This document shows positions 45,310 to 54,740 of a DNA stretch of 64,000 bases, in pieces. The notes below the pieces were generated by a model. The model made no database searches and was not told the origin of the DNA. It saw only the letters and a list, made by a program, of their open reading frames with translations. A program made the translations under genes and the position numbers. This stretch comes from CAWGYT01 sp963826795 (GTDB lineage Bacteria; Planctomycetota; Planctomycetia; Pirellulales; Pirellulaceae), in contig CAWGYT010000008.1 of assembly GCA_963826795.1 (NCBI GenBank), positions 496,001-560,000 of the forward strand, given 5' to 3'. Each line of letters starts with the position of its first letter. Positions within the stretch are counted from its first letter, which is position 1.

Positions 45310-48210
45310 TTGTCCGCCCGGCACATTACTCTGCGCGGCGTCGAAGTCCACAATCTTAAGCACGTGGATCTGGACGTTCCCCACCGGCAGCTCGTCGTGA
45401 TCTGCGGCGTCAGCGGCAGTGGCAAGACGAGCCTCGCGCTGGACACGCTCTATGCCGAGGGGCAGCGGCGATATATCGAGAGCTTCTCGGCCTACACGCG
45501 GCAGTTCCTCGAGCGGCTGGACAAGCCGGCAGCCGATCGAATCGACGGCATTCCTCCCTCGATCGCCGTCACGCATCGGGCCCCGTCGCGATCGAGTCGA
45601 TCGACGATTGGAACGGCGACCGAGACCCACGAGTATTTGCGACTGCTGTTCGCCCGTGTTGGCACCGTGATCTGCCATCCGTGTGGCCAGCCGGTCCACC
45701 GGGACACGGCCGAGAGCGCGGCGGAATGGTTGAATCAGCTACCGGAGGGGACTCGCTACCTGCTGACGTTTGTCCCAGCTACGGAGCCCGACGAGCCAGC
45801 CGCTGAGGCCTTGGCGGCGCTGCAGGCGGACGGTTACGTGCGGGGGATTGTTTCCGGCTCCACCGTCACGCTCGATGAACTCGCCGGGCGACTCGACCGA
45901 GTGCCCACGGCGGCGCCCGATTGGCTGCAGATCGTGATCGACCGCCTGACTGCCGGGATGCCGCTGATCAGAATTCGGGACTCGCTCGAGACGGCGATGC
46001 GCAGCGGCGACGGGCGCTGTTTCGCTTATGTGCAGGTGCCGCCGAACGACTCGGCCGAACTCCCGCCGGCGGTGGCGCAGCGGATGAATGCCAGTTCAAC
46101 GTGCGTGATCGACAACCGCGAGTTTCGACGGATTGGTTTCAGCTGGAGGTTCGCCTGCGAGGCGTGCGGTCGCGAGTATGCAAACCCCGAGCCGCAGTTG
46201 TTCAGCTTCAATAGCCCGCTGGGCGCTTGCCCGACCTGCGAGGGTTTCGGCAACTTGATCGATCTGGATTTGGACTTGATCGTGCCGGACCCGCGGAAGT
46301 CGCTGCAAGACGGAGCGATCGCGCCTTGGAATACACCCGCCTATGCGCACGAATTGAACGAGTTATTGGCGCTCGCCCCCGACTTTGGCATTCCGACTGA
46401 CGTTCCCTACCGCGATTTGGATGATCGGCATCGTCGGCTGATTCGGGAGGGCGTTCCGGAGCGAAAGTTCGGTGGCTTGGAGGGCTTCTTCGCATGGTTG
46501 GAGCGTCGCAAGTACAAAATGCACTTGCGCGTTTTCCTGAGTCGTTGGCGAAGTCCTCGGCCCTGTCCCGCGTGTGCCGGCGCGCGGCTGCGCCCCGAAG
46601 CGCTCGCGATTCAACTGGGCGGAAAGAACATCGCCGGAATTTCGTGCATGAAGATCGCCGAAGCGTTGGATTTCTTCCGCCAGCTGTCGCTGACCGAACG
46701 CCAGCGGACAGTCGGCCGGATGATGCTCGAGCAGGTCGAATCGCGTCTGCATTTCCTGGTCACGGTGGGCGTGGGGTATCTGACGCTCGATCGCCCACTC
46801 AAGACGCTCAGTGGCGGAGAAATGCAGCGTGTGGCGCTCACCTCGGCACTCGGCTCCAGCCTGGTGAACATGTTGTACGTGTTGGACGAGCCGTCGGTGG
46901 GACTTCATCCGAAGGATACGGATCGGCTGTTTCAGGCCGTCAAGCAGCTCCGCGACCGTGGCAACTCGGTGGTCGTCGTGGAACACGAAGAGACGTTTCT
47001 TCGCGGCGCGGATCATATCATCGAGACGGGCCCTGGAGCGGGGGATCATGGCGGTCAAATCGTGTTTCAGGGGACCCCCGCCGAAATGCTCAGCTCGGGC
47101 GAGAGCCTCAGCGGCGACTATCTGACGGGACGTCGCGGAACCAGCGTTCCGGAGGCGCGTCGTCCGACCTCCCATGGCTGGATCCGCCTGACGGGAGCCC
47201 GCGGCAACAATCTGAAGAACATCGCGGTCGACCTTCCGCTCGGCGTGCTCTGCGTTGTCACGGGCGTCAGCGGCGCGGGCAAGAGCACGCTGATCCAAGA
47301 TACGCTCTACCCCGCCCTGTGCAGCCGCAAGCGGAAGGACGCCGGCAAACCACTCCCGTACGACGACGTGCTGGGCGATGGCCAGATCGACGACCTGATC
47401 CTCGTCGATCAAAGCCCGATTGGGCGATCGCCTCGCAGCAATCCTGTGACGTATATCAAGGCATTCGACGCGATTCGAGCGGTTTTCGCCGAGACGCTTG
47501 AGGCCCGCACGCACAATTATACGGCGGGCCACTTCAGCTTTAACGTCGATGGCGGCCGCTGCAGCGCCTGCGAGGGAGACGGGTTTGTCCAAATCGACAT
47601 GCAGTTCCTCGCGGACGTTTATATGCGCTGCTCGCAGTGCCAAGGGCGTCGCTATCGCAAGGAAATCCTGGATGTCACCTACCGAGGAAAGAACATCGCC
47701 GAAGTGCTGGAAATGAGCGTCCGCAAGGCGTTCACCTTCTTTCGCGGTCAGGATAAAGTTCAAAAGCGGCTGAAGCGGTTGATCGACGTCGGCCTGGATT
47801 ACCTGAGACTGGGCCAGCCCGCCAATACGCTCTCGGCGGGCGAAGCCCAACGGCTGAAGCTGGCGGGCTACCTCGCCTCGGCCAAACGACAGCGCACCCT
47901 GTTCCTACTGGACGAACCGACCACGGGCCTCCATTTTTCGGACGTCGTCCAACTGCTCGACTGCTTCGACGCGCTGTTGAGCGTCGGACATTCGTTGATT
48001 GTTGTCGAGCACAATCTGCAGCTGATGAAGGCGGCCGACTACGTCGTCGATCTGGGGCCGGGGGCATCGGATGAGGGAGGTCAAGTCATCGCCTACGGCA
48101 CGCCCGAAGAGGTCGCGATGTGTCAAGACTCGGCCACCGGCCAATTTCTGGCCGCCGCGCTGCAGGCCGACCAGCGCGCCATGGAACAAGTCATCCCGCA
48201 AGACGGCTGA
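45310..48210 (+). CDS. uvrA: Excinuclease ABC subunit A
   Basis: 966 residues from a TTG at 45310 that follows AAAGGAAG; the frame is open further upstream but runs into a palindromic repeat. UvrA finds bulky DNA lesions for nucleotide excision repair. Two ABC ATPase modules are intact: Walker A GVSGSGKTSLALDTLY and GVSGAGKSTLIQDTLY, signatures LSGGEMQRVAL and LSAGEAQRLKLAG, Walker B MLYVLDEPSVGLHP and LFLLDEPTTGLHF. Zinc sites: CEACGREY ... CPTCEGFG and CSACEGDG ... CSQCQGRRY. The insertion and UvrB-binding region is present but short and the sequence diverges from the housekeeping UvrA, so it may be a paralogue (UvrA2-like). Confidence 0.93.
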   Translation: MSARHITLRGVEVHNLKHVDLDVPHRQLVVICGVSGSGKTSLALDTLYAEGQRRYIESFSAYTRQFLERLDKPAADRIDGIPPSIAVTHRAPSRSSRSTIGTATETHEYLRLLFARVGTVICHPCGQPVHRDTAESAAEWLNQLPEGTRYLLTFVPATEPDEPAAEALAALQADGYVRGIVSGSTVTLDELAGRLDRVPTAAPDWLQIVIDRLTAGMPLIRIRDSLETAMRSGDGRCFAYVQVPPNDSAELPPAVAQRMNASSTCVIDNREFRRIGFSWRFACEACGREYANPEPQLFSFNSPLGACPTCEGFGNLIDLDLDLIVPDPRKSLQDGAIAPWNTPAYAHELNELLALAPDFGIPTDVPYRDLDDRHRRLIREGVPERKFGGLEGFFAWLERRKYKMHLRVFLSRWRSPRPCPACAGARLRPEALAIQLGGKNIAGISCMKIAEALDFFRQLSLTERQRTVGRMMLEQVESRLHFLVTVGVGYLTLDRPLKTLSGGEMQRVALTSALGSSLVNMLYVLDEPSVGLHPKDTDRLFQAVKQLRDRGNSVVVVEHEETFLRGADHIIETGPGAGDHGGQIVFQGTPAEMLSSGESLSGDYLTGRRGTSVPEARRPTSHGWIRLTGARGNNLKNIAVDLPLGVLCVVTGVSGAGKSTLIQDTLYPALCSRKRKDAGKPLPYDDVLGDGQIDDLILVDQSPIGRSPRSNPVTYIKAFDAIRAVFAETLEARTHNYTAGHFSFNVDGGRCSACEGDGFVQIDMQFLADVYMRCSQCQGRRYRKEILDVTYRGKNIAEVLEMSVRKAFTFFRGQDKVQKRLKRLIDVGLDYLRLGQPANTLSAGEAQRLKLAGYLASAKRQRTLFLLDEPTTGLHFSDVVQLLDCFDALLSVGHSLIVVEHNLQLMKAADYVVDLGPGASDEGGQVIAYGTPEEVAMCQDSATGQFLAAALQADQRAMEQVIPQDG

Positions 48211-48259
48211 ACCGCGGCAGACCCGCGAGATACCCACGGCAGACCCCGACTCGAATCGG

Positions 48260-48580
48260 CTACTGCCATAATTCGCCCAGCGGTCGCGATCGAAGCTGCA
48301 CGAGCTGCCTCAAGATATACGCGGAAATCGCGATGCTTCCCAGACAGATCACGAGTACAAACCACACCACACGGCCGGTCCACGTCGGTTCCCGCCAGGC
48401 GATCCAGACATAGACCGTCAAGAAGGCGAAGTAGGCGTCGGCCAACGTGGCGACGAACCAGGGAAACTGTACCAGCTCGCGGCCCGCATCCCACATTCCC
48501 CGGTCCCAGGTCGCGTAGCCCGTGATTGCCACCATGGCGAGAAAGATTCCACCGAACAAGAGAAACAAGAGTGTACGCAT
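48260..48580 (-). CDS. DUF1475 membrane protein
   Basis: 106 residues; ATG at 48580. Three transmembrane helices (LLFLLFGGIFLAMVAITGYA; WFVATLADAYFAFLTVYVWI; VVWFVLVICLGSIAISAYIL). Sequence style matches DUF1475, a family of short membrane proteins found in plants and bacteria with no known role. Divergent from the HDAC-family gene, with only 20 bases between starts. Confidence 0.75.
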   Translation of the reverse strand: MRTLLFLLFGGIFLAMVAITGYATWDRGMWDAGRELVQFPWFVATLADAYFAFLTVYVWIAWREPTWTGRVVWFVLVICLGSIAISAYILRQLVQLRSRPLGELWQ

Positions 48581-48600
48581 CGTGAACCCGAGACCTTCTT

Positions 48601-49515
48601 GTGAAGCTGTTTTACACGGATCAGTTTGAGTTGCCGCTGCCGCCCGGGCATCGCTTCCCGATGGAGAAGTACTATAGGCTACGGCAATATCTTCGCCGCT
48701 GCGACTGGTGTCAAAGCAACGAATTTCGGGTGCCTCCCGCGGCGCGCGACGACGAACTGACACGCGTCCACGACCCGGACTACGTCCGACGCGTGATTCA
48801 CGGAGAACTGTCGGCACTCGAAATCAGGCGCATCGGCTTCCCCTGGTCGCCCCAACTCGTCGAACGCTCGCGCCGATCCGTCGGGGCCACGCTGGCGGCG
48901 TCGCGAGCGGCTTTGGGAGACGGAATCGCCGTCAACCTGGCCGGTGGGACCCATCACGCTTCCGCCGAAAGCGGCCAGGGCTACTGCGTGTTCAATGACA
49001 CGGCGGTCGCCGCGCGTCAAATGCAACACGAACGGCTCGTCGAACGCGTCCTGATTGTCGACCTGGATGTCCACCAGGGAAACGGTACGGCTGCCATCTT
49101 CGCGCAAGACCCGAGCGTCACCACATTTTCGATGCACGGCGAAAAAAACTTTCCTTTTCGCAAGTTCCCAGCCGACCTCGATCTCGCCTTGCCCGATGGA
49201 ACGGAAGACGTCGAGTATCTCAAGCGGCTCGACCGGGCGCTTGACCAGGCCCTCGAGGTCAGCCAGTGCCAACTGGTGCTCTACATCGCCGGCGCCGATC
49301 CGTTCGTTGGTGACCGACTGGGGCGTCTGCATCTGAGCAAGGCCGGACTGCTGGCTCGGGATCGCCTGGTCCTCACCCGTTGCCGCGACCAAGGACTCCC
49401 GATCGCGATCGCGATGGGAGGAGGGTACGCGCGGAAAGTTGAGGACGTTGTCGAGATCCACGCCAATACGATCTATGCCGCTTGGCTGCAGACCCAACCC
49501 GAACCCTCCGCCTAA
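48601..49515 (+). CDS. Histone deacetylase-family hydrolase
   Basis: 304 residues from a GTG. Zinc-dependent arginase-fold deacetylase; bacterial members act on acetylated polyamines, acetoin-related targets or proteins. Seen: DPDYVRRVIHG, the catalytic His pair in AGGTHHASAESGQGYCVFND, zinc ligands in VLIVDLDVHQGNGTAAIF and YIAGADPFVGDRLGRL, and IAMGGGYAR near the end. Length fits the single-domain bacterial class. Specific substrate unknown. Confidence 0.9.
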   Translation: MKLFYTDQFELPLPPGHRFPMEKYYRLRQYLRRCDWCQSNEFRVPPAARDDELTRVHDPDYVRRVIHGELSALEIRRIGFPWSPQLVERSRRSVGATLAASRAALGDGIAVNLAGGTHHASAESGQGYCVFNDTAVAARQMQHERLVERVLIVDLDVHQGNGTAAIFAQDPSVTTFSMHGEKNFPFRKFPADLDLALPDGTEDVEYLKRLDRALDQALEVSQCQLVLYIAGADPFVGDRLGRLHLSKAGLLARDRLVLTRCRDQGLPIAIAMGGGYARKVEDVVEIHANTIYAAWLQTQPEPSA

Positions 49516-49535
49516 GTCCGTCGCAAGCCGACGCA

Positions 49536-50546
49536 TCAATCGCGGCTCAAACCGCCCGCAAAGCGTCGTCCCTGGTACGTGTTGCGCACCGCGAACTCGT
49601 GCCGCAAGGCGGCCAAGATCGCGGGCTTGTCCAGACACCAATGCGGGCCTACGAAATAGTCCGGCGGCGCATCCCCGCTGATCCGCTCGACAACCATCGT
49701 GGGCGGCAGCACCTCCAGAAAATCCACCACCATCCGCACGTAGTCATCTCGCGACATCAACTGCACTGCTCCCGTGACAACTTGATCGGCCAGCGGCGTC
49801 CCCTTCACGGCGTACAAGTTGTGCAACTTGACCGAATCGATTGGCAGACGAGCGATCTCATGGGCCGTCGCCAACATGTCATCGGCGCTCTCACCCGGCA
49901 GTCCGAGAATGACGTGGACGCAGATCTCGAAGTCTCTCCCTTGACTGCGTTCCATGGCATCCAGGAACGCATCGTGATGGTGGCCCCGATTCATCCAATC
50001 CAGCGAACGATTGTGGATCGTCTGCATTCCGTATTCGACCGACAAGGTGGTCCGTTGGCCGAATTCCTGCAGCAAATCTAACACCTCATCCGGAACGCAA
50101 TCCGGACGCGTTCCGATGGCGAGGCCCACCACCTGCGGATGGCTCAGGGCGGACTCATAGACCGTCCGCAGCCGATCCACCGGGGCATAGGTGTTGGTGG
50201 CAGGCTGGAAGTAGGCCGTGAAACGATCGCAATCATAGCGTCGTTTCAGACGCCGAATCCCCTCCTCAATCTGGTCACGGATCGCCTGCCGCGGAAGCCG
50301 CCGGCTCGGACTGAAACTGCGATTGTCGCAAAACGTACAGCCACCCACGGCCACCGTGCCGTCGACGTTGGGACACGTAAATCCCGCGTCCACACTCACC
50401 TTCTGGATCCGCCGACCGTACGCCTGCCGCAGGAAATAGCTATAGGAGAAATAGCGCAGCCCACTGCCACGCCAGTCCAGTTGCCGGCGTAAACCCGCGA
50501 GGTTGTCTCGATTGCCCGCGAGGTTGTCTCGATTGATTGACGTCAA
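49536..50546 (-). CDS. Radical SAM protein, TIGR01212 (YhcC) family
   Basis: 336 residues. The 4Fe-4S cluster cysteines are in DAGFTCPNVDGTVAVGGCTF with CDN following (C-x8-C-x2-C spacing type of this family). Other family features: ATNTYAPVDRLR, IGTRPDCVPDEVLDLL, LSVEYGMQTIHNRSLDWMNR and VHVILGLPGESADDM. YhcC proteins are radical SAM enzymes thought to act in RNA modification, but no reaction is settled. The start is uncertain: a TTG at 50546 is the only upstream choice and no Shine-Dalgarno was seen. The N-terminus contains a 21-bp duplication. Confidence 0.87.
   Translation of the reverse strand: MTSINRDNLAGNRDNLAGLRRQLDWRGSGLRYFSYSYFLRQAYGRRIQKVSVDAGFTCPNVDGTVAVGGCTFCDNRSFSPSRRLPRQAIRDQIEEGIRRLKRRYDCDRFTAYFQPATNTYAPVDRLRTVYESALSHPQVVGLAIGTRPDCVPDEVLDLLQEFGQRTTLSVEYGMQTIHNRSLDWMNRGHHHDAFLDAMERSQGRDFEICVHVILGLPGESADDMLATAHEIARLPIDSVKLHNLYAVKGTPLADQVVTGAVQLMSRDDYVRMVVDFLEVLPPTMVVERISGDAPPDYFVGPHWCLDKPAILAALRHEFAVRNTYQGRRFAGGLSRD
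50494..50535. repeat. 21-bp direct duplication in coding sequence
   Basis: Two copies of cccgcgaggttgtctcgattg (21 bases) at the 5' end of the radical SAM gene, encoding NRDNLAG twice. It keeps frame and suggests slippage. Confidence 0.85.
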
Positions 50547-50657
50547 GTTTGCACGAAATTATCTTGAAGGGAGAAACGCGGGCTTGCCTCACCGTCGATT
50601 CTTGCCATATTACCCTGATGATAGGTTCCTCAATCCTTAACCACAAGGCTGAGCACG

Positions 50658-51125
50658 ATGTACGGAGAGATGATCCCTGTCGGCGGCGGTGACCCGATTC
50701 CCCTGCTGAAAAAGGACCTGCTCGTCGGACGCCGCGAAAGCTGCGACATCTGCCTTCGCTTCGCGAACGTTTCGGCTCATCATTGTCAGCTGACGTGCCG
50801 CGCCGGTTACTGGTATGTGAAGGACCTGGGCAGCCGAAACGGGACGAAGGTCAACGGCAAGCGAGTCACGGAAAAGCGAATCGATTCGGGCGACTCGTTG
50901 GCGGTGGCCAAACACTTGTACGAGTTCATCTATTCGCCCGCCGACCTGGGCGCCGTGGGCCCACCACCTCCGGACGAGACGGATACGTCCGATGAGATTC
51001 TGGGACGCTCGTTACTCGAGCGGGCCGGCTTGGATCGCAACGTCGGAGATCGAGACACCCCAAAGCGTTACGATTTGAAGCGAGATCAGGGCGGTCGATT
51101 CAAGGATCCGAACGATCCCATCTAG
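50658..51125 (+). CDS. FHA-domain protein
   Basis: 155 residues. An N-terminal forkhead-associated domain (about 1-95) with the phosphothreonine-binding signature: LLVGRRESCDICLRFANVSA, HHCQLTC and LGSRNGTKVNGKRV. The C-terminal 60 residues are charged and disordered-looking. FHA proteins read Ser/Thr phosphorylation, which is extensive in planctomycetes. No kinase is adjacent. Confidence 0.9.
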   Translation: MYGEMIPVGGGDPIPLLKKDLLVGRRESCDICLRFANVSAHHCQLTCRAGYWYVKDLGSRNGTKVNGKRVTEKRIDSGDSLAVAKHLYEFIYSPADLGAVGPPPPDETDTSDEILGRSLLERAGLDRNVGDRDTPKRYDLKRDQGGRFKDPNDPI

Positions 51126-51248
51126 ACGACCGATCGCAATCTCGCGAAGCTCGGATGTCGACAACCGAATGCCGCAGCTGCTGCAGAACAAGGGTCGCTG
51201 TCCTGAGTCACCCGCGCTGGTGATGGATTCACTTGGAGAACCACAACG

Positions 51249-51572
51249 ATGTCAGCTGGGACCGCTTCCCGCCCATTCGGGCACATGGTGTTTTTCACCC
51301 TGCGGGACGACTCACCGGAGGCACAGCAGCGATTGGTCAAGTCGTGCCATACCTACCTATCGCAGCACCCGGGGGTCATCCATTTTTCGTCCGGCACGTT
51401 GGCGGACACGGCACGACCCGTCAACGATCGTGCGTTCCACGTCGCGCTGCACCTCGTGTTTGACAGTCGCGCGTCTCACGACGCCTACCAGGCGGCCGAA
51501 ACCCATCAAACATTCATTGCGGAAAACAAAGACAATTGGGCCCAGGTCCGGGTCTTCGATTCCGATCTGTGA
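51249..51572 (+). CDS. Dabb-family (stress-responsive A/B barrel) protein
   Basis: 107 residues. One dimeric alpha/beta barrel domain: HMVFFTLRDDSPEAQQRLV, GVIHFSSGTLADTARPVNDR and FHVALHLVFDSRASHDAYQA, then HQTFIAENKDNWAQVRVFDS. Family members are small, often homodimeric, and mostly without assigned reaction. Lies alone between the FHA gene and the convergent symporter gene. Confidence 0.85.
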   Translation: MSAGTASRPFGHMVFFTLRDDSPEAQQRLVKSCHTYLSQHPGVIHFSSGTLADTARPVNDRAFHVALHLVFDSRASHDAYQAAETHQTFIAENKDNWAQVRVFDSDL

Positions 51573-51699
51573 CGGACGCAGTTGGGTTGACGAAGGCTTA
51601 GTTCGGCTTAGCTGACCGTGCAGCGCCATCGCGACCCGCGGCGTGGCGACTCGGTCGCAACATCCGATTGACTCCGCCGCGGATCTTGACCGATTCGCG

Positions 51700-53178
51700 T
51701 CAAAGGGGAAACGCGGCGGTGCGATTCACGGTTCGGCATGTCCCGATGACGACGATCGCCAGATTCGCGATCAAGCCGAAGATTCCCGCATGGATCCCGG
51801 CCACCTTGCCCATTCCCAGCGCGGCGAGCGAAACCGCGATCGTGACGCCGACGGCCAATCCCCAAAAGGTCGCTCCCGATGACATCCTGGGCCAATGGAT
51901 GCTCAGGATGAACGCCGGCGACAATTGGACGAGCAGGTCGAATTTGTAGTCCAGCAGCCTGACAAGCGACGTGTCACGCAATTCAATGGCAGCAACGATC
52001 ACGACCAGCATCAGGATCCACGAGCACGACTTGCCAAACCAAGTGAGCTGTTTTTGGGTGGGTGATTTCGCGAAATAGGTCGCATAGAGATCCTTCGTCA
52101 GCATCGAGGAAATGGAAAGCAGCACCGAATCCGCAGTTGACATGATGGCCGCGAGGACGGCGGAGAAGAGCACCACGACCAGCCAATAGCCGAACAGCGA
52201 TTGCTGTTGAATATGGCGGCAGACGACCGTCAGAATCGTGTCCGACTGCTCGTTGATCAGGCCTGGAAAGTAGGCCGCGCCGTAAATCCCGACCAGTACC
52301 GCGATCAGTGTCGTCGTCAGCGGCAAGAACGCCAGCACCTGCAGACTCTGGCGGAGCGCTTTGGCGGACCGGGCGGCATAAATCCGCTGCACGGATTGGG
52401 GATAGAGCGCCCCTCCCAAGCCGACAACGACGATGTAACTGAACCACTCGCGAATTAACGCCGGGTTGGGAGGTCGGATCTTTTCGGGCGCCATCGTCGC
52501 CAACCGCTCAGTCGCCGCCGAGATGTTGCCAAACTCATAAAATACGACACCCATCAAGAGCAAAAAACCGATCATCAACACGCTACCCTGGATCACGTCC
52601 GTCCAGGCAACCGCTCGAAACCCACCGAGTGTCTCGTAGATCACAATGATGATTGCCAGGACGACGACGCCCGTCACGTAGGCCCGAAACGGATCGGCAT
52701 CGGTCAGCCCCTGCAACGCTCGGCCCATCGCCATCAGCTGGGCCAAGAGGTAGTTCGCGATGGCACCGACCATCACTAGCGTCGATAGGATCGAGAGACG
52801 CCGGTCACCGAAGCGGTAGACCAGATAGTCCACGGGCGTGATGAACTGATGTTGTTTGGCGAGCCGGTACAGTTGCGGCGCGAACGCCAGATAGACAACC
52901 ACAATCGCTGTCATGAAGTGAATGCAGATCGCCCAGGAAAATCCGATTCGGTAGGTCTTGCCCGTGAATCCAAACAGAGTGTTGCCGCTGTATTGAGTCG
53001 AGTAAAGCGTCAACAGCAGCGTCACGAATCCGACGCCCCGCCCCGCCAGATAAAAGTCCTGCAAAGAATTGTCGCGACGGGCGCGGTAAGCGACCGCGCC
53101 GACGACCACGAGCGAGACGAGGTACACAACGATGAAGAGCTGTGCCCCGGGGCCGAAGGGAATCAAGCGATCGTTCAC
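51700..53178 (-). CDS. Sodium:solute symporter (SSS family)
   Basis: 492 residues, about 13 helices, from a GTG at 53178 that overlaps the stop of the DUF3311 gene (gtga). Family features: DFYLAGRGVGFVTLLLTLYS and TQYSGNTLFGFTGKTYRIGF, GGFRAVAWTDVIQGSVLMIG, and ALYPQSVQRIYAARSAKALR, then AAIMSTADSVLLSISSML which carries the sodium-site serines. The pairing with a DUF3311 subunit is typical of the PanF/monocarboxylate branch, but the solute is not determined by sequence. Confidence 0.88.
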   Translation of the reverse strand: MNDRLIPFGPGAQLFIVVYLVSLVVVGAVAYRARRDNSLQDFYLAGRGVGFVTLLLTLYSTQYSGNTLFGFTGKTYRIGFSWAICIHFMTAIVVVYLAFAPQLYRLAKQHQFITPVDYLVYRFGDRRLSILSTLVMVGAIANYLLAQLMAMGRALQGLTDADPFRAYVTGVVVLAIIIVIYETLGGFRAVAWTDVIQGSVLMIGFLLLMGVVFYEFGNISAATERLATMAPEKIRPPNPALIREWFSYIVVVGLGGALYPQSVQRIYAARSAKALRQSLQVLAFLPLTTTLIAVLVGIYGAAYFPGLINEQSDTILTVVCRHIQQQSLFGYWLVVVLFSAVLAAIMSTADSVLLSISSMLTKDLYATYFAKSPTQKQLTWFGKSCSWILMLVVIVAAIELRDTSLVRLLDYKFDLLVQLSPAFILSIHWPRMSSGATFWGLAVGVTIAVSLAALGMGKVAGIHAGIFGLIANLAIVVIGTCRTVNRTAAFPL

Positions 53179-53423
53179 GATTCCCCATCTTCTTCGAGCG
53201 CATCGAGTTCCGCGGGCCAGGGTGTTCGCAGGATCCAAGCGGCCAGCAACGAGATGAGGACGGAACCCGAGACGGCGACGAAGAACCACAGGGGCACGCC
53301 GATCATCAAGCGATCCTCGGGCAAGCCCGCGGCGGACCAATACCAGGGGACCGCCACGCCAAACAGGGTCCCGAAGGCAAGTATCGATGCGAGAACTCGA
53401 CCGACTTTGCGAACTGGTGCCAC
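53175..53423 (-). CDS. DUF3311-type symporter partner
   Basis: 82 residues from a GTG at 53423, preceded by GGGGGAG. Two membrane helices (ILAFGTLFGVAVPWYW; LWFFVAVSGSVLISLLAAWI) joined by a loop, then an acidic tail. Encoded directly before and overlapping the symporter, as DUF3311 genes usually are. Parallels the DUF485/ActP pair at 11345-13557. Confidence 0.75.
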   Translation of the reverse strand: MAPVRKVGRVLASILAFGTLFGVAVPWYWSAAGLPEDRLMIGVPLWFFVAVSGSVLISLLAAWILRTPWPAELDALEEDGES

Positions 53424-53682
53424 TTCGTCACTCCCCCTTTTGAGCGACCACGAGTCTAACGGGTTTCGTACTGGCAAAGCAAGTCGCCACGTTGACGCGC
53501 AACCCAACCTGACAGCACCGACCCGGCAATCGTGCTCGGCCCGGCCGGTTCAGGATGATCCGCGGCGTGGGCCACCCCTCTCGTACTTGAGAAAAAAACC
53601 GCTGAAGCTCACTTGGGGAACAACCGATACCACGGACAGAATTCCGTTGATTCTCAATGTCCTGGCCGGAGGAATTGCAAGC

Positions 53683-54015
53683 ATGCAAATGTCGCGTCGA
53701 ACGTTCGTTGCCGCGCTGACCGCGGTGTCCCTCTCCTGGTCCGTCGCCCAAGCGGCAGACCCACCTGTCACTGCGATCTACGTCAAGGACATGCACTGTC
53801 AGACGTGCGCCAAGAAAATCGCAAGCAAGCTGTACACCGTCCCTGGTGTCGTCAAGGTCACCACGGACCTGAAAAAGGGCTTGGCGATAATCGTTCCGCA
53901 GAAATCGAAGAATCCCTCACCCAAAGCGATCTGGGAAGCTGTCGAGGCCGCGACGTTCGAGCCGGTCAAGATCGCCGGACCGCTGGGCACCTTCACCGAA
54001 AAACCAAAAATCTAG
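53683..54015 (+). CDS. Exported heavy-metal-associated (HMA) domain protein
   Basis: 110 residues; ATG at 53683 follows GGAGG and opens a signal peptide with twin-Arg-like start (MQMSRRTFVAALTAVSLSWS). The mature part is one ferredoxin-fold HMA domain with the metal pair in VKDMHCQTCAKKIASKLYTV and PGVVKVTTDLKKGLAIIVPQ. A copper or similar chaperone outside the cytoplasm is the family reading. The frame is open for 800 bases upstream but that part is antisense to the symporter genes. Confidence 0.85.
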   Translation: MQMSRRTFVAALTAVSLSWSVAQAADPPVTAIYVKDMHCQTCAKKIASKLYTVPGVVKVTTDLKKGLAIIVPQKSKNPSPKAIWEAVEAATFEPVKIAGPLGTFTEKPKI

Positions 54016-54137
54016 GCCACAAAATCTAGGCCACGGGGTCCTGGCATGGCAGAAGATGGCCAGACAATCGCCCCCGCCGCCCGCACGACGACTCGCACCT
54101 GTCTGGGCAATGCAGACGCGTGAGCTTCGGTCGCTGC

Positions 54138-54179
54138 CAAAACACAACGGCCATCCATAACAGGACGGCCGTTGTTTTG
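54138..54179. terminator. Bidirectional hairpin terminator candidate
   Basis: Arms CAAAACACAACGGCC (54138-54152) and GGCCGTTGTTTTG (54167-54179) with a 14-base loop; one arm has a two-base bulge. Each side carries a T or A run, so it could end transcription from the HMA gene (rightward) and from the thioredoxin-like gene (leftward). Confidence 0.55.
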
Positions 54180-54248
54180 ACCACAATCGCACGAATGTCC
54201 CTGGCGAGCGAACAACTCGACGCCATGAAAATCGAAGGCGACAACGAG

Positions 54249-54740
54249 TTACTGATAATACTGGTTGCGAACGCAGCTCGGGCAGTAGCTGCTCCCAGGC
54301 GTCGAACTGGTCGGCCAGTCGGTGATGATCTTCGAAGTCTGCACGCGCTGTGCACTGACCGGGGTCAGCACTTGCTGCAACTGCTCCGTGCTGAGATTCC
54401 CGTCCCCACGATAGGTGATGAACTTCGCCGACTTGTCGGTAATCGCGGTAAAGGGGAAGTCAGTCGCTCCAAACGCCGCGGCAACTTTCTTGCCGTAAGC
54501 CGTATTGACGTCCATCCGGCATAACTCGTACTGCTTCAACAAATCGGCTTGCGACGACAGCCGCTCCTGATCCAGCTTTCCGGCCGGATCTGTCGAGTTC
54601 TCCAAGACGACCAACAAGGGCCGCTGCTGCTGGGCCGCACTGGTCTTCGCCTGCGCGTAGTGGTTCGACCACTTCAGTTCCGATGTCGTCGAAACGGCGA
54701 AGCTCGCGATTGCGATGACAGCTACGAAAAGTACTTGCAT
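54249..54740 (-). CDS. Exported thioredoxin-fold protein
   Basis: 163 residues; ATG at 54740 follows GGAGG and opens a signal (MQVLFVAVIAIASFAV). The fold is thioredoxin-like: RPLLVVLENSTDPAGK where the usual CxxC is absent, then LLKQYELCRMDVNTAYGKKV, ATDFPFTAITDKSAKFITYR and GDGNLSTEQLQQVL. A C-terminal CPSC (SSYCPSCVRNQYYQ) may be the redox or metal pair instead. Function uncertain; periplasmic. Confidence 0.72.
   Translation of the reverse strand: MQVLFVAVIAIASFAVSTTSELKWSNHYAQAKTSAAQQQRPLLVVLENSTDPAGKLDQERLSSQADLLKQYELCRMDVNTAYGKKVAAAFGATDFPFTAITDKSAKFITYRGDGNLSTEQLQQVLTPVSAQRVQTSKIITDWPTSSTPGSSYCPSCVRNQYYQ

Noticed and set aside
46363..47850. 495-codon minus-strand frame
   Set aside because: Antisense to uvrA, whose ABC motifs are intact.
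52849..53682. Upstream extension of the HMA gene by 278 codons
   Set aside because: It is antisense to the symporter pair; a GGAGG site and signal peptide mark the start at 53683.
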